Assembly: GCF_000737515.1 (NCBI RefSeq) | Contig: NZ_CP006587.1 | Location: 930,001 to 994,000, forward strand | Source: Hymenobacter sp. APR13 | GTDB lineage: Bacteria > Bacteroidota > Bacteroidia > Cytophagales > Hymenobacteraceae | Direction: 5' to 3' | Length of the DNA: 64,000 nucleotides | Part shown: piece by piece, positions 17,095-25,179 of the stretch | Layout: each line of letters opens with the position of its first letter | Position numbering within the stretch: position 1 is the stretch's first letter | The notes under the pieces: generated by a model | Database searches by the model: none | Told to the model about the DNA's origin: nothing | What the model saw: the letters and a program-made list of their open reading frames with translations, nothing else | Position numbers and translations under genes: made by a program

Positions 17095-18147
17095 TTATAG
17101 CGCGTTCAGTGCTTCATCCAGCTGCCGGAACAGCTCCTGGTTGCCTTCCTGCTTGTAGACGCTTAGGGCTGTTTCGAAGCCGGACAGGTCGTAGAGGAAC
17201 GCTTTCAGGTTGTCGGGAGTCAGGGTGTTGAAGTGGCGGCCGTAGCCCAGCTTCTGCACCTGGGCGGCGTTGAGGAACTGCTCGAACTGCGCAGGGATGG
17301 GCACGGCGCAAATGGGCTTGTGCAGGTACACCGCTTCGCTGATCAGCGAGAAGCCGCCGTTGGTGACAACGGCGCGGGCCGAGGCCAAATCGTCGATGAA
17401 GCCCTGCTCGCTGAAGGCCTTGAGCTGCACGTTGCCGTGGCTTTCCTCTTTGTTGAAGCCGTACACCCGAAACTCCTGCCCCGGCAGCGCCTGCAGCAAC
17501 GGCACCACCCCCTGCTGCGTGGTGGCCGACTGGTACACCAGCACGTGCGAGCCGGCCGTGGGGCGCGCCGCCAGAATCTCGGGCCGGATGATGGGCGGCA
17601 CCAGCGTGGTGGCGGGCCGCACCACCGGCAGCGGAAAGAACGTGCTGACAAAGTAGTGGTGGCTGCGCGGCAGCTTGGCCCGCACAATTCCGCGGGCAAC
17701 CTCGAAGTTGCCCCTCTCTTCGGCCGGCACCGCCACATCCAGCCGCGCCCGGCTGATAATCTGCATGTTGTCGATGCTGATAACCGGCAGCTGCTTCCAG
17801 CGGGCAAACAGATAGCTAAACGACTCGAAGTCGGAAATCACGCAGTCGAACTGGTCGGCGCCGGGCAGGTTGCGGTAGCGGCGGAAGTTGGTGAGCAGGC
17901 TGTCGGGGGCGGTGCGCAGGGTGAGGGCAGCGGTGCGGGCCTTGCTCACTACTACGTCCTTATAGGCCAGATGAAAGCCCCGGATTTCGTGCACCCGCCC
18001 CGGAAACGTGCGCGCCAGCAGCTGGTATGCGCGGCTGCTGCTCACCACGCTCACCTCGTGTCCCTGCGCCAGCAGATGCGCAATTACCACCTTACTGCGC
18101 GTGGCGTGGCCCATTCCCTCGCCGGGCACTCCATATAGTATGTTCAT
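17095..18147 (-). CDS. GT-B glycosyltransferase, MJ1255/MurG-like family
   Basis: 350 residues, no signal. The N-terminus MNILYGVPGEGMGHATRSK is the glycine-rich acceptor-side loop of GT-B enzymes, and the C-terminal domain has VTNGGFSLISEAVYLHKPICAVPI followed by QFEQFLNA, the donor-nucleotide site of the UDP-glycosyltransferase/MurG-like group. It therefore transfers a sugar from a nucleotide donor, probably to a lipid or secondary metabolite; donor and acceptor cannot be read. It stands alone, with a palindromic element 5 bp past its stop codon. I see no known pathway partner nearby. Confidence 0.85.
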   Translation of the reverse strand: MNILYGVPGEGMGHATRSKVVIAHLLAQGHEVSVVSSSRAYQLLARTFPGRVHEIRGFHLAYKDVVVSKARTAALTLRTAPDSLLTNFRRYRNLPGADQFDCVISDFESFSYLFARWKQLPVISIDNMQIISRARLDVAVPAEERGNFEVARGIVRAKLPRSHHYFVSTFFPLPVVRPATTLVPPIIRPEILAARPTAGSHVLVYQSATTQQGVVPLLQALPGQEFRVYGFNKEESHGNVQLKAFSEQGFIDDLASARAVVTNGGFSLISEAVYLHKPICAVPIPAQFEQFLNAAQVQKLGYGRHFNTLTPDNLKAFLYDLSGFETALSVYKQEGNQELFRQLDEALNAL

Positions 18148-18260
18148 CGGGTAGTCAATAAATGCGGGCTAAAAATGAGGAATTAACACCTGACCCCACG
18201 CCAAAGGCACGCCTTTGCCACAAAAATCGGCCCGGTAGCGGCGCCGCATCAGCCTACACG

Positions 18261-18292
18261 CAAAACGCCCTGCCAGTTGGCAGAGCGTTTTG
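18261..18292 (-). terminator. Terminator-like hairpin
   Basis: CAAAACGC..GCGTTTTG stem with an inner CTGCCA/TGGCAG arm. It is ~220 bp past the stop of the cytochrome gene, so assignment is tentative. Confidence 0.5.
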
Positions 18293-18363
18293 TCTTTCAA
18301 ACAGACTCTGTAGTAACGGTTTGCAAAACCAAGCTACTTACGTTGAGAACAGTAAATATTAAA

Positions 18364-18496
18364 GCTAGTTCCCCTCCTTGGAAAGGAGGGGCTAGGGGTG
18401 GTTGATGGCCGAAAGAACAGTTTTTAGAATTAGCTCTAGTACCGTTCAACGAATATCAACCACCCTAACCCCTCCTTTCCAAGGAGGGGAACTAGC
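18364..18496. repeat. Long inverted repeat (42-43 bp arms)
   Basis: Arms 18364-18406 and 18455-18496 are reverse complements except for one substitution and one indel. Each arm contains its own palindrome (CCCCTCCTTGGAAAGGAGGGG). The left arm begins GCTAGTTCCCC and the right ends GGGGAACTAGC, so the whole is a nested hairpin with a 48-bp spacer. Typical of a non-coding mobile palindrome. Confidence 0.85.
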
Positions 18497-18514
18497 TCGC
18501 TAGCCCCAGTTGAG

Positions 18515-20080
18515 CTACTTCAGCAGCACCAGCTTCTGCGTCTGGGTGAAATCGGGGGTTTGCAGCTTCACCAGATAGAGGCCGGCGGCCAGGCCGGTAG
18601 TAGGCAGTTCCAGCGTGTGGGTGCCGCCGGCGTAGCGCTGGCCTTGGGCCGGCTGACGAACTACGCGGCCCTGCGCATCGGTCAGCAGCACCGACACGGC
18701 GGCAGCATCAGGCAAACTGAAGCCGATGGTGACCACGCCGGCTGCGGCCGGATTGGGGTACACTGGATACAGCCGGGCCTCGGGCCGCCGCAGCAGCTCC
18801 TGCGCCGACTGGTTGCTGAGCACGATGTTCTCGTCGCCGGGGCGGTAGGGCACCACGTCGAGGTAGGCCAGCAACATTTCGGCTGTGGTCTGCTCGCCCC
18901 ACTGCACGGTCTGGGGCGGCGAGAACGGGTTGCGGGGGTTGTTGGCGGTGTTGTCGTAGGTGGCATCGGCCATGAGGCGCGAGCCGGCCGGTATTTTCAG
19001 CAGCCGCGGGAAGCGGTAGGCGCCCTGCCAGTTGAAGTCCCAGTCGTTGATTTTGATGATGCGGATGGTGTCGCCGGAAGGCTTCACGGCCCAGATGCGC
19101 CACTTCTTGCCCAGCAGGTGCGCGTGGGGCAGCACGCTCACCAGGCTCACATCCACGGGCACCTGCAGCTCGGCGTGGAAGGTTTTCACCTGCCCGGCCG
19201 GGATGATAAACGGCCCGTTGGTGAGGTTGAGCGGCGACAACGGGAACGTCTGGACGTAGCGCTGCACCGGCTGGCGGCTGAAAAACACGTTCACCACCGA
19301 CGAGTCGGTTTGGGTGAGGGCTGTGGGGCCGTAGTGCACCTGCACCAGAATGCTGGCGTTGCGGGGCAGCTTTTTGCCCAGCCCGTTGGGGAAATAGCGG
19401 GCCGTGGAGCCCGGCACCCAGCCGGCCCAGTTCTCCTCGGTAGCCGAAAATCCGAAGCCGCCGAAACGCGTGTAGCCGTAGCCGGGGTCCTGGGCATCCA
19501 GCGCCTGGGCCCGCTGCGTGGTGTCCATGCCGATGATGGCGTGGTGGGTGATGCGCTTGTTGCCGGCCCGGAACTCCACGGCCGCCACGTCGCGGCCAGC
19601 GGGCAGGCGGGTGGGCAGCACAAACACCCGGTACAGATCCTGCAGGTTGCCCTGGTGGATGAACTTCTGGGCCATCGGCACCACCAAGTCGGGCGTGCCC
19701 AGCTGCGAGCCGGCCGGGAACGTGGGCAGCGCCGGCTCCAGGGCCGGGTTGCCGCGGGCCATGCCGCCGTCCACCCACTCCCGGATTTTCTGGATTTCCG
19801 AGTCGGTGAGCGTGTTTTCGTCGAGGAAGTGCGAGTAGTTGGGGTCGGCCTTCCAGGGCGGCATGTACCGGATGCCCGTCACGAACTTGATGGTGGGCGC
19901 GTGGCTGACCACGTCCTGGTAGCTGGCCAGCGGAAACGGCGCCACTTCGCCGGTGCGGTGGCAGGACGTGCAGTGCTGGTAGATGATGGGCGCAATATGC
20001 TCGCTGAACGTGAGCTGGGGCTGCTGGGCCAGCGCCGGGCCGGCGAGCAGCAGCAGCGCAAGGCGTACAAAGTGTTTCAT
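18515..20080 (-). CDS. Cytochrome c / copper-monooxygenase-like protein with T9SS sorting domain
   Basis: 521 residues. Signal peptide MKHFVRLALLLLAGPALAQ; heme c site CTSCH at residues 37-41 followed by a MPPWKADP segment; then a region like the copper type II ascorbate-dependent monooxygenase fold (~150-430) with THHAIIGMD and PHAHLLGKKWRIWA providing candidate copper histidines. The last ~80 residues (YPVYPNPAAAG to KLVLLK) are a type A T9SS C-terminal domain, so it should be exported and displayed or released at the surface. The first Met used gives the signal peptide; a 25-codon extension upstream is not credible. A redoxin gene lies 46 bp upstream on the same strand, and the two resemble the halves of fused redoxin-monooxygenase proteins known in other phyla (from memory). 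Substrate unknown. Confidence 0.82.
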   Translation of the reverse strand: MKHFVRLALLLLAGPALAQQPQLTFSEHIAPIIYQHCTSCHRTGEVAPFPLASYQDVVSHAPTIKFVTGIRYMPPWKADPNYSHFLDENTLTDSEIQKIREWVDGGMARGNPALEPALPTFPAGSQLGTPDLVVPMAQKFIHQGNLQDLYRVFVLPTRLPAGRDVAAVEFRAGNKRITHHAIIGMDTTQRAQALDAQDPGYGYTRFGGFGFSATEENWAGWVPGSTARYFPNGLGKKLPRNASILVQVHYGPTALTQTDSSVVNVFFSRQPVQRYVQTFPLSPLNLTNGPFIIPAGQVKTFHAELQVPVDVSLVSVLPHAHLLGKKWRIWAVKPSGDTIRIIKINDWDFNWQGAYRFPRLLKIPAGSRLMADATYDNTANNPRNPFSPPQTVQWGEQTTAEMLLAYLDVVPYRPGDENIVLSNQSAQELLRRPEARLYPVYPNPAAAGVVTIGFSLPDAAAVSVLLTDAQGRVVRQPAQGQRYAGGTHTLELPTTGLAAGLYLVKLQTPDFTQTQKLVLLK

Positions 20081-20126
20081 CGGAACGGGTAGGATTTTCA
20101 GATAGGCAGAAGTTTCAGGATAAGGT

Positions 20127-20651
20127 TCAGCGGCTGCCCAAGGCCGTGGCAACAAAGCAGCCCACGGCCTCAGTGCGCGGCACCGGCACCGGCTGGCGGG
20201 CTACAATGGCGGCCAGCGCATCGCGCAGCTCGTGGTGCTGCACTACGGTGCGGCGCTGGCCCAGGCGGGCGTAGGCGTCGTCGCTGCGGCCCTGGTAGAG
20301 CACGGTGGCGTCGTCGGGGGCCAGCACCACTACTTCGGGGGTGATGCGCGCGCCCAGGCGGCGCGTGAGCTGCTGGCCGGCATCGAGGCGCAGCGGAAAC
20401 GGCAGCGGGTACTGCTTCTGAAATAGCACTACATCGGCCGGGCGCATCTGCGGGGCCGGAAACACGCCCACAAACCGCACCCCGCGCGGCGCATACGCCG
20501 TGTGCAAAGCCCGCAGTGTGGGCGTGGCGTTCTGGCTGATGGGGCAGGTGTCGGCCAGAAACACGTAGACTGTAGCCACCAGCGGCGGCGGGCTGCCGGC
20601 CCGCAGCACCGGTGGCAGCAACAGCAGCAGGATGAGTAGGAGTCGGGGCAT
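20127..20651 (-). CDS. Exported redoxin-domain (thioredoxin-fold) protein
   Basis: 174 residues from the ATG giving MPRLLLILLLLLPP (an in-frame ATG nine codons upstream is possible). The signal peptide is followed by a thioredoxin fold with VYVFLADTCPISQNATPTL, where a single Cys takes the place of CxxC, and cis-Pro context ITPEVVVL. The C-terminal segment RTEAVGCFVA adds a second Cys. This pattern resembles the redoxin domain placed upstream of cytochrome/ascorbate-dependent monooxygenase modules. It ends 46 bp before the cytochrome/monooxygenase gene, so co-transcription and a joint redox function in the periplasm or at the surface are likely. With one active-site Cys it may act by a mixed-disulfide or peroxiredoxin-like mechanism; this is inference. 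Confidence 0.75.
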   Translation of the reverse strand: MPRLLLILLLLLPPVLRAGSPPPLVATVYVFLADTCPISQNATPTLRALHTAYAPRGVRFVGVFPAPQMRPADVVLFQKQYPLPFPLRLDAGQQLTRRLGARITPEVVVLAPDDATVLYQGRSDDAYARLGQRRTVVQHHELRDALAAIVARQPVPVPRTEAVGCFVATALGSR

Positions 20652-20893
20652 AGGCGGCAGGCCGAAAGGCGGCATCAAATCAACTGAGGCTCAACCTGCC
20701 AATGGGTTTACCCGGCAGCGCTTTCGTTAGGGAAGATACCACGGGCTGCGCGTTTTCGTTCCGGCTGCGGGCGGGTGGCGCCCGGCTTATTTTGTCGGCG
20801 GGCAGTCGGAGCCCGCGCAGTATTCCTAATTTCGGCCCGGTTTTGGCCGCTGCGCCGCCGCTTCTCTCCTTCCCTGCCTTCTGCTGCCCGCGT

Positions 20894-21811
20894 ATGAACC
20901 GCTCCGTCTTTTTCCGTCCTGCCCTGGCCCTGGCGGCCGCCACGTCGCTGCTGGCCGGCGCCTGCACCGCCCCGCGCAACATTGTCAGCACCGGCAAGGT
21001 GACGCCGCGCGGCGAGTTCCGGGGCGGCGGCAACGTGTCGTTCAACCTGGCCTCTGAAACCATCAGCCAGACCGGCGCCACGCTGAAATCGGCCGCCGAA
21101 GCCGTTGGCAGCAAAGACACCGTCGGCTACTCCGGTACCATCGACAACCTGCAGCTGGCCGCCCTGGCCTACACCCTCGACCCGCTGCGCGCCTCCCCCG
21201 ACCTCTACCTGCGCTACGGCATCTACGACCGGTTCGACGTGGGCTACAAGTACGCCTTCGGCTCGCACGTCTTCGATGCCATGTTCCAGTTTATGGGCCC
21301 CACCGGCACGCCCGAGCGGCCCCAGGGCGCGGCCGGTGCCACCTACGGCAGCATCGGACTGCAGTTTGCCACCCAGCGCGCCAAGCTCCCGAGCATCCCG
21401 TACCTGAGCAATATCTCCGACGCGCTGGGCTTCAGCGCCTCGCGCAAAGACCTGATTGTGCCGCTGGTTATCAGCCATTCCTTCGGGCCGGAAGAGGAAA
21501 TCGGGGCGTTTTCCTACGGCCTGGTGTACTCGCGCTCCTTCCTGCGCTACGGGTTTGAAAACCAGAAAGTATACACGCCCGGCGGCAAGGTGCCCAGCCT
21601 GCCCGAGCAGCGCGTGAGCTACAACTCGTTCGGGGCCTTTGCCAGCGCCAAAGTGGGCTACCGCTACGTGTACTTTCTACCGTCGGTGGGCGTGTACTAC
21701 CAGAACTACGGCACCTACCGGCTGCTCAACAATGCCACCGGCAAGCTCAGCGGCTTTACGTTCGTGCCCAGCGTGGGCGTGCAGTTCCGCGTGCCCAACA
21801 GCCGCCGGTAG
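20894..21811 (+). CDS. Outer-membrane-type lipoprotein, function unknown
   Basis: 305 residues; signal peptide ending LLAGAC (lipobox), then alternating polar/aromatic strands (LYLRYGIYDRFDVGYKYAFG, ATYGSIGLQFA, GYRYVYFLPSVGVYYQNYGTY) ending GVQFRVPNSRR, which look like a small beta-barrel. I do not recognise a named family. The start is the ATG nearest the signal; upstream in-frame codons lack one. The gene is divergent from the redoxin gene and is followed by a good terminator, so it is monocistronic. Confidence 0.7.
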   Translation: MNRSVFFRPALALAAATSLLAGACTAPRNIVSTGKVTPRGEFRGGGNVSFNLASETISQTGATLKSAAEAVGSKDTVGYSGTIDNLQLAALAYTLDPLRASPDLYLRYGIYDRFDVGYKYAFGSHVFDAMFQFMGPTGTPERPQGAAGATYGSIGLQFATQRAKLPSIPYLSNISDALGFSASRKDLIVPLVISHSFGPEEEIGAFSYGLVYSRSFLRYGFENQKVYTPGGKVPSLPEQRVSYNSFGAFASAKVGYRYVYFLPSVGVYYQNYGTYRLLNNATGKLSGFTFVPSVGVQFRVPNSRR

Positions 21812-21828
21812 CGGCAACGTGGCTTAAG

Positions 21829-21866
21829 CAAACGGCCCGGTAGCTTCTCAGCTATCGGGCCGTTTG
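21829..21866 (+). terminator. Terminator after the outer-membrane lipoprotein gene
   Basis: Stem CAAACGGCCCGGTAGC paired with GCTATCGGGCCGTTTG (one mismatch), 17 bp after the stop codon. Confidence 0.75.
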
Positions 21867-21882
21867 CATTGGCCGTAACTGG

Positions 21883-21981
21883 TGTAGAGACGCAATACTT
21901 TGCGTCTCGTCGTTGCTGATGTTGTTTGAACCACACAAACAAGACCGTTCAACGACGAGACGCAAAATATTGCGTCTCTAC
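21883..21981. repeat. Long inverted repeat (31-bp arms)
   Basis: Arms 21883-21913 (starting GTAGAGACGCAA) and 21951-21981 (ending TTGCGTCTCTAC) are reverse complements apart from one or two bases, each containing an inner GAGACGCAA..TTGCGTCTC palindrome; spacer 37 bp. It lies between convergent genes, like the other palindromic elements of this window. Confidence 0.8.
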
Positions 21982-22018
21982 ATCGTACTAACAACCTCGC
22001 AGAGCAAATCCAGAACGG

Positions 22019-22780
22019 CTACTGCGGCGCGCGGCGCTTGTTCTTCAGCCACGACGCCAGCAGCGGCACCCCAAAGATGGCCACCGTCAGCACGGTCAGG
22101 CCGGCGTCGGCGGCTTCGCTGCTCAGGAAGTGACTGAAGGCGGAATCGGGCTGAAAGTGCTCGACCAACGACAGCAGCAGCTTTAGGCCCAGCAGCCCGA
22201 TAACCACGAAGGCGGCCGTTTCGAGGAACGGATATTTGGCCATCAGCAGCACAAACGCCTGCGCCACCAGCCGCATGGCCAGAATGCCGATGAACACGCC
22301 GGTACAAATCAGAATCAGATTGTCGGTGAAGGCCACCACGGCAAACACGTTGTCGATGGAAAAGGCCAGGTCCATCAGCTCAATTAGGGCCACCGTGGCC
22401 CAGAACGGCCCTAGCAGCCCCAGCGTGTAGCGGTACACCAGGCTCTTGCGCTTGTCGGGGCCATCGTCATCATCAGATGCCGCGTGACCCCGGAAATGGT
22501 CGTAGGCCAGGTAGAGCAGGTAGAGGCCGCCGAGGGGCTTGAGGTACCAGAACTCAATCAGGAACGAGGCAAACAGGATGCATACGCCCCGGAACACGTA
22601 GGCCCCGATGATGCCGTAGCGCAGGGCCTTCTGGCGCTGCTCCTTGGGCAGGTCGCCGACCATGGTGGCCAGCACGGCCGCGTTGTCAACGGAAAGCAGG
22701 CTTTCGATGATGACCAGATTGCCCACGATGGCCAGCGCGGCCAGGGGATTGTCGAGGATTTGCTGCAGGTGTACGTTCAT
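22019..22780 (-). CDS. TerC-family integral membrane protein
   Basis: 253 residues with about seven hydrophobic segments. The two family signatures, each with a membrane-embedded Asp, are visible: IESLLSVDNAAVLATMV near residue 30 and LAFSIDNVFAVVAF near residue 140. A soluble DDDDGPDKR loop separates the halves. TerC/YkoY/Alx proteins are linked to metal (manganese) efflux or tellurite resistance; here the metal is not identifiable. It stands alone on the minus strand, between a palindromic element and the divergent xanthine dehydrogenase operon. No manganese riboswitch is recognisable in the ~200-bp upstream region, but I cannot fold it. Confidence 0.88.
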   Translation of the reverse strand: MNVHLQQILDNPLAALAIVGNLVIIESLLSVDNAAVLATMVGDLPKEQRQKALRYGIIGAYVFRGVCILFASFLIEFWYLKPLGGLYLLYLAYDHFRGHAASDDDDGPDKRKSLVYRYTLGLLGPFWATVALIELMDLAFSIDNVFAVVAFTDNLILICTGVFIGILAMRLVAQAFVLLMAKYPFLETAAFVVIGLLGLKLLLSLVEHFQPDSAFSHFLSSEAADAGLTVLTVAIFGVPLLASWLKNKRRAPQ

Positions 22781-22997
22781 GCCGATTGGGCAAGATAACG
22801 ACTCCGGCCAAAGCCGGGTTTCGGCCGCGCCATCCGTCAGCCCGGCCGCGGCCCAACTCCCGACGGATATGGGCCCTGGCGAGCCGGCAGGGCAGATAAT
22901 CCGGCAGACGCTATAGCGCAGTCACTTAGCGCTCAGGGCCGGAGAAACCACTAAACCTGTGTATCTTGTCCGCCCTGCTCCAGAAAATTCCCCGATT

Positions 22998-24548
22998 ATG
23001 CTTGAATTTATCCTCAACGACCAGCCCATCCGCACCCATGAGGCCCCGGCCAGCGCCCTGCTCGACTTCGTGCGCTACCACGAGCAGCTGAAAGGCACCA
23101 AAATCGGCTGCCGCGAGGGCGACTGCGGCGCCTGCACCGTGCTGGTGGGCGAGCTGAGCGCCGACGGCCAGACGGTGAACTACCAGAGCATGACCAGCTG
23201 CCTCACGCCGCTAGGCAACGCCGCCGGCAAGCACATCGTCACGGTGGAAGGCATCAACGCAGCCGGCAGCCAGCTCACGCCCGTGCAGCAGGCCATTGTG
23301 GACGAAGGCGGCTCGCAGTGCGGCTTCTGCACGGTGGGCTTCGTGATGTCGCTCACCGGCCACAGCCTGGGCAGCCAGCCCGCCACCGAAAAAAGCACCA
23401 TCGCGGCCATCGACGGCAACATCTGCCGCTGCACCGGCTACAAGAGCCTGGAGCGCGCCGCCGCCAAACTCACCGCCGAGCTGGAACAGCGCCCCGCGGA
23501 AAACGCCCTGACCTGGCTGAGCGAGAAGCAGTTTGTGCCCGCTTACTTCGCCAACATCCCGGCCCAGCTGGCCGCCCTACGCCCTGCCGCCACCCAAGCC
23601 GCTGAAGCTTCTGCCGCCGCATCAGTTGCCGCCGCCGCCACGCCCCACGCCAACGGCGGCAGTGCCGTTTCAGCTTCGCCCAACGGCCACACCCAGAGCC
23701 AGAACGACCACGGCCACGATTCACCCATTCGCCCATTCACTCATTCACTCATTGGAGGAGGCACCGACCTTTTGGTGCAGCGCCTCGAAGAGCTGCGCGA
23801 GCAGCCGGGCGTGCGGCTGCTATTCGACCAGCCCGGCCGGCGCGGCATCCGCCGCGAAACCACCGGCCGCGTAGTGCTGGGCGCCGCCACCACCGCCAGC
23901 CACCTGCTCAACTCGGAGCTGCTGCGCGGGCTGCTGCCCAAGCTGCCGCAGTACCTGAAGCTGGTGAGCAGCACGCCCATCCGCAACATGGGCACGGTGG
24001 CCGGCAACTTCATCAACGGCTCGCCCATCGGCGACCTCACCATCCTATTCCTGGCCCTGGGCGCGTCCGTCACGCTGCTCGACGCAGCCGGCCACACCCG
24101 CGAGCTGGCCCTGCCCGACCTCTACCTGGACTACAAAAAGCTGGCGAAAGCCCCCGATGAGCAGGTCATCGACATCAGCTTCCCCGCCCCGCTGGCCGGC
24201 GACTTCTTCCACTTCGAGAAAGTATCCAAGCGCACCCACCTCGACATTGCCAGCGTGAATTCCGCCGCCTGGCTGCGGGTCGACAACGGCATCATCCAGG
24301 CCGCCCGCATCTCGGCAGGCGGCGTGGGGCCGGTGCCGCTGCTGCTGGCCCGTACCAGCGAGTTTCTGCAGGGCCGCGAGCTGTCGGCCGAAACCCTAAC
24401 CGCCGCCAATGCCGTGATGCAGGAAGAAATTAGCCCGATTTCCGACGTGCGCGGCACCGCCGACTACAAGCGCCTGCTGCTGCGCCAGCTGCTGTGGGCG
24501 CATTTTTTGGAGTTTGCGCCGGAATTGGCGGTGGATGAACTGATTTAA
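22998..24548 (+). CDS. xdhA: Xanthine dehydrogenase small subunit (2Fe-2S plus FAD)
   Basis: 516 residues, cytoplasmic. The N-terminal ferredoxin-type cluster uses C38, C43, C46 and C68 (GCREGDCGACTV, MTSCL); the second 2Fe-2S domain has QCGFCTVGF and NICRCTGY. The FAD domain follows with IGGGTDL (residues ~252-258) and TPIRNMGTVAGNFINGSPIGD. It passes electrons from the molybdenum subunit to NAD or another acceptor in hypoxanthine/xanthine oxidation. Odd: residues ~192-250 form an Ala/His/Ser-rich low-complexity linker between the two halves, whose 3' part is a CATTCACTCATTCACTC-type repeat. Start at MLEFILND fits the family; 13 upstream in-frame codons are discarded. First gene of the xdh operon. 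Confidence 0.93.
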   Translation: MLEFILNDQPIRTHEAPASALLDFVRYHEQLKGTKIGCREGDCGACTVLVGELSADGQTVNYQSMTSCLTPLGNAAGKHIVTVEGINAAGSQLTPVQQAIVDEGGSQCGFCTVGFVMSLTGHSLGSQPATEKSTIAAIDGNICRCTGYKSLERAAAKLTAELEQRPAENALTWLSEKQFVPAYFANIPAQLAALRPAATQAAEASAAASVAAAATPHANGGSAVSASPNGHTQSQNDHGHDSPIRPFTHSLIGGGTDLLVQRLEELREQPGVRLLFDQPGRRGIRRETTGRVVLGAATTASHLLNSELLRGLLPKLPQYLKLVSSTPIRNMGTVAGNFINGSPIGDLTILFLALGASVTLLDAAGHTRELALPDLYLDYKKLAKAPDEQVIDISFPAPLAGDFFHFEKVSKRTHLDIASVNSAAWLRVDNGIIQAARISAGGVGPVPLLLARTSEFLQGRELSAETLTAANAVMQEEISPISDVRGTADYKRLLLRQLLWAHFLEFAPELAVDELI

Positions 24549-24564
24549 ATTTAAGCGTCTCCTG

Positions 24565-24702
24565 ACGTCAACCTCACCCCCTGACCCCCTCTCCAAAAAA
24601 GAGGGGTCACCGGACTTGCTCCTGGCGAATTCCGTCTGAAGTCGTCTTCATGAACCGGTGCCCCCTCTTTTTTGGAGAGGGGGTCAGGGGGTGAGGTTGA
24701 CG
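24565..24702. repeat. Long inverted repeat (41-bp arms) between xdhA and the DUF433 gene
   Basis: Arms 24565-24605 (CGTCAACCTCACCCCC...) and 24662-24702 are perfect reverse complements with a 56-bp spacer. Each arm carries CCCCCTCTCC with AAAAAAGAGGGG, so the RNA would form a very stable hairpin inside the operon. It probably attenuates transcription of the genes downstream. Confidence 0.88.
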
Positions 24703-24722
24703 CGTATGACGACACCTAAACA

Positions 24723-25175
24723 ATGACTTCCCCTTTCCCCGAAATAGTTTGCACAGAAGACACGCTTTGGGGTTCGCCCCGAGTCGATGGCCGACGGTTG
24801 GCGGTGGGCGATGTGGTGAGCTTCGTCGAGAATTACGGGACGGTAGAGGAAGTAAGCAGCGACTATGCACTAACCCGCTCGCAAATCAGCCAGGCATTGC
24901 AGTACTGTTCAACGCTGCAATGTCAGATTGACAAGCCGAAGGTGTTTTGCCATAATTGCTCGTTGAGAAGGCAACAGAAAGGCCCGCTTGAAACCTCAGG
25001 TTTGGAGGAAATAAGGCACGGTGACTTTGTGTATGTAAAAGGCAAAGACTTCCTCTCGTTCGGCCCAATGGAAGAGTTGCTGAGTGACTGGAATGGCCAG
25101 GATTGGTGGAAAATCGCCGCTGAGCGGTTGATTGACATGAGAATAGAATTGTTTGGTACGCAAGACCAGAATTGA
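24723..25175 (+). CDS. DUF433-domain protein inserted in the xdh operon
   Basis: 150 residues, no signal. Residues ~5-60 match the DUF433 pattern (WGSPRVDGRRLAVGDVVSFVENYGTVEEVSSDYALTRSQISQAL), a winged-helix-like domain usually seen in antitoxins and small regulators. The C-terminal ~85 residues are not recognised; they hold two Cys pairs (residues ~63-80, CSTLQC and FCHNC) and an acidic/aromatic tail. It is clearly lower in GC than xdhA and xdhB. It sits immediately after a 41-bp inverted repeat and ends 4 bp before the xdhB ATG. It may be a cargo gene carried into the operon, or an operon regulator. No toxin gene is adjacent, so a toxin-antitoxin role is not supported. Confidence 0.72.
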   Translation: MTSPFPEIVCTEDTLWGSPRVDGRRLAVGDVVSFVENYGTVEEVSSDYALTRSQISQALQYCSTLQCQIDKPKVFCHNCSLRRQQKGPLETSGLEEIRHGDFVYVKGKDFLSFGPMEELLSDWNGQDWWKIAAERLIDMRIELFGTQDQN

Positions 25176-25179
25176 GCAT

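Larger units (their letters stand above)
18148..18514. other. Gene-free stretch of about 367 bp
   Basis: Contains a terminator-like hairpin (18261-18292) and a long inverted repeat (18364-18496) and no credible coding frame. Both flanking genes are on the minus strand. Confidence 0.7.

Noticed and set aside
24723..25175. DUF433 gene as a toxin-antitoxin module
   Set aside because: No toxin-like gene (PIN, RelE or similar) is adjacent; both neighbours are xanthine dehydrogenase subunits.
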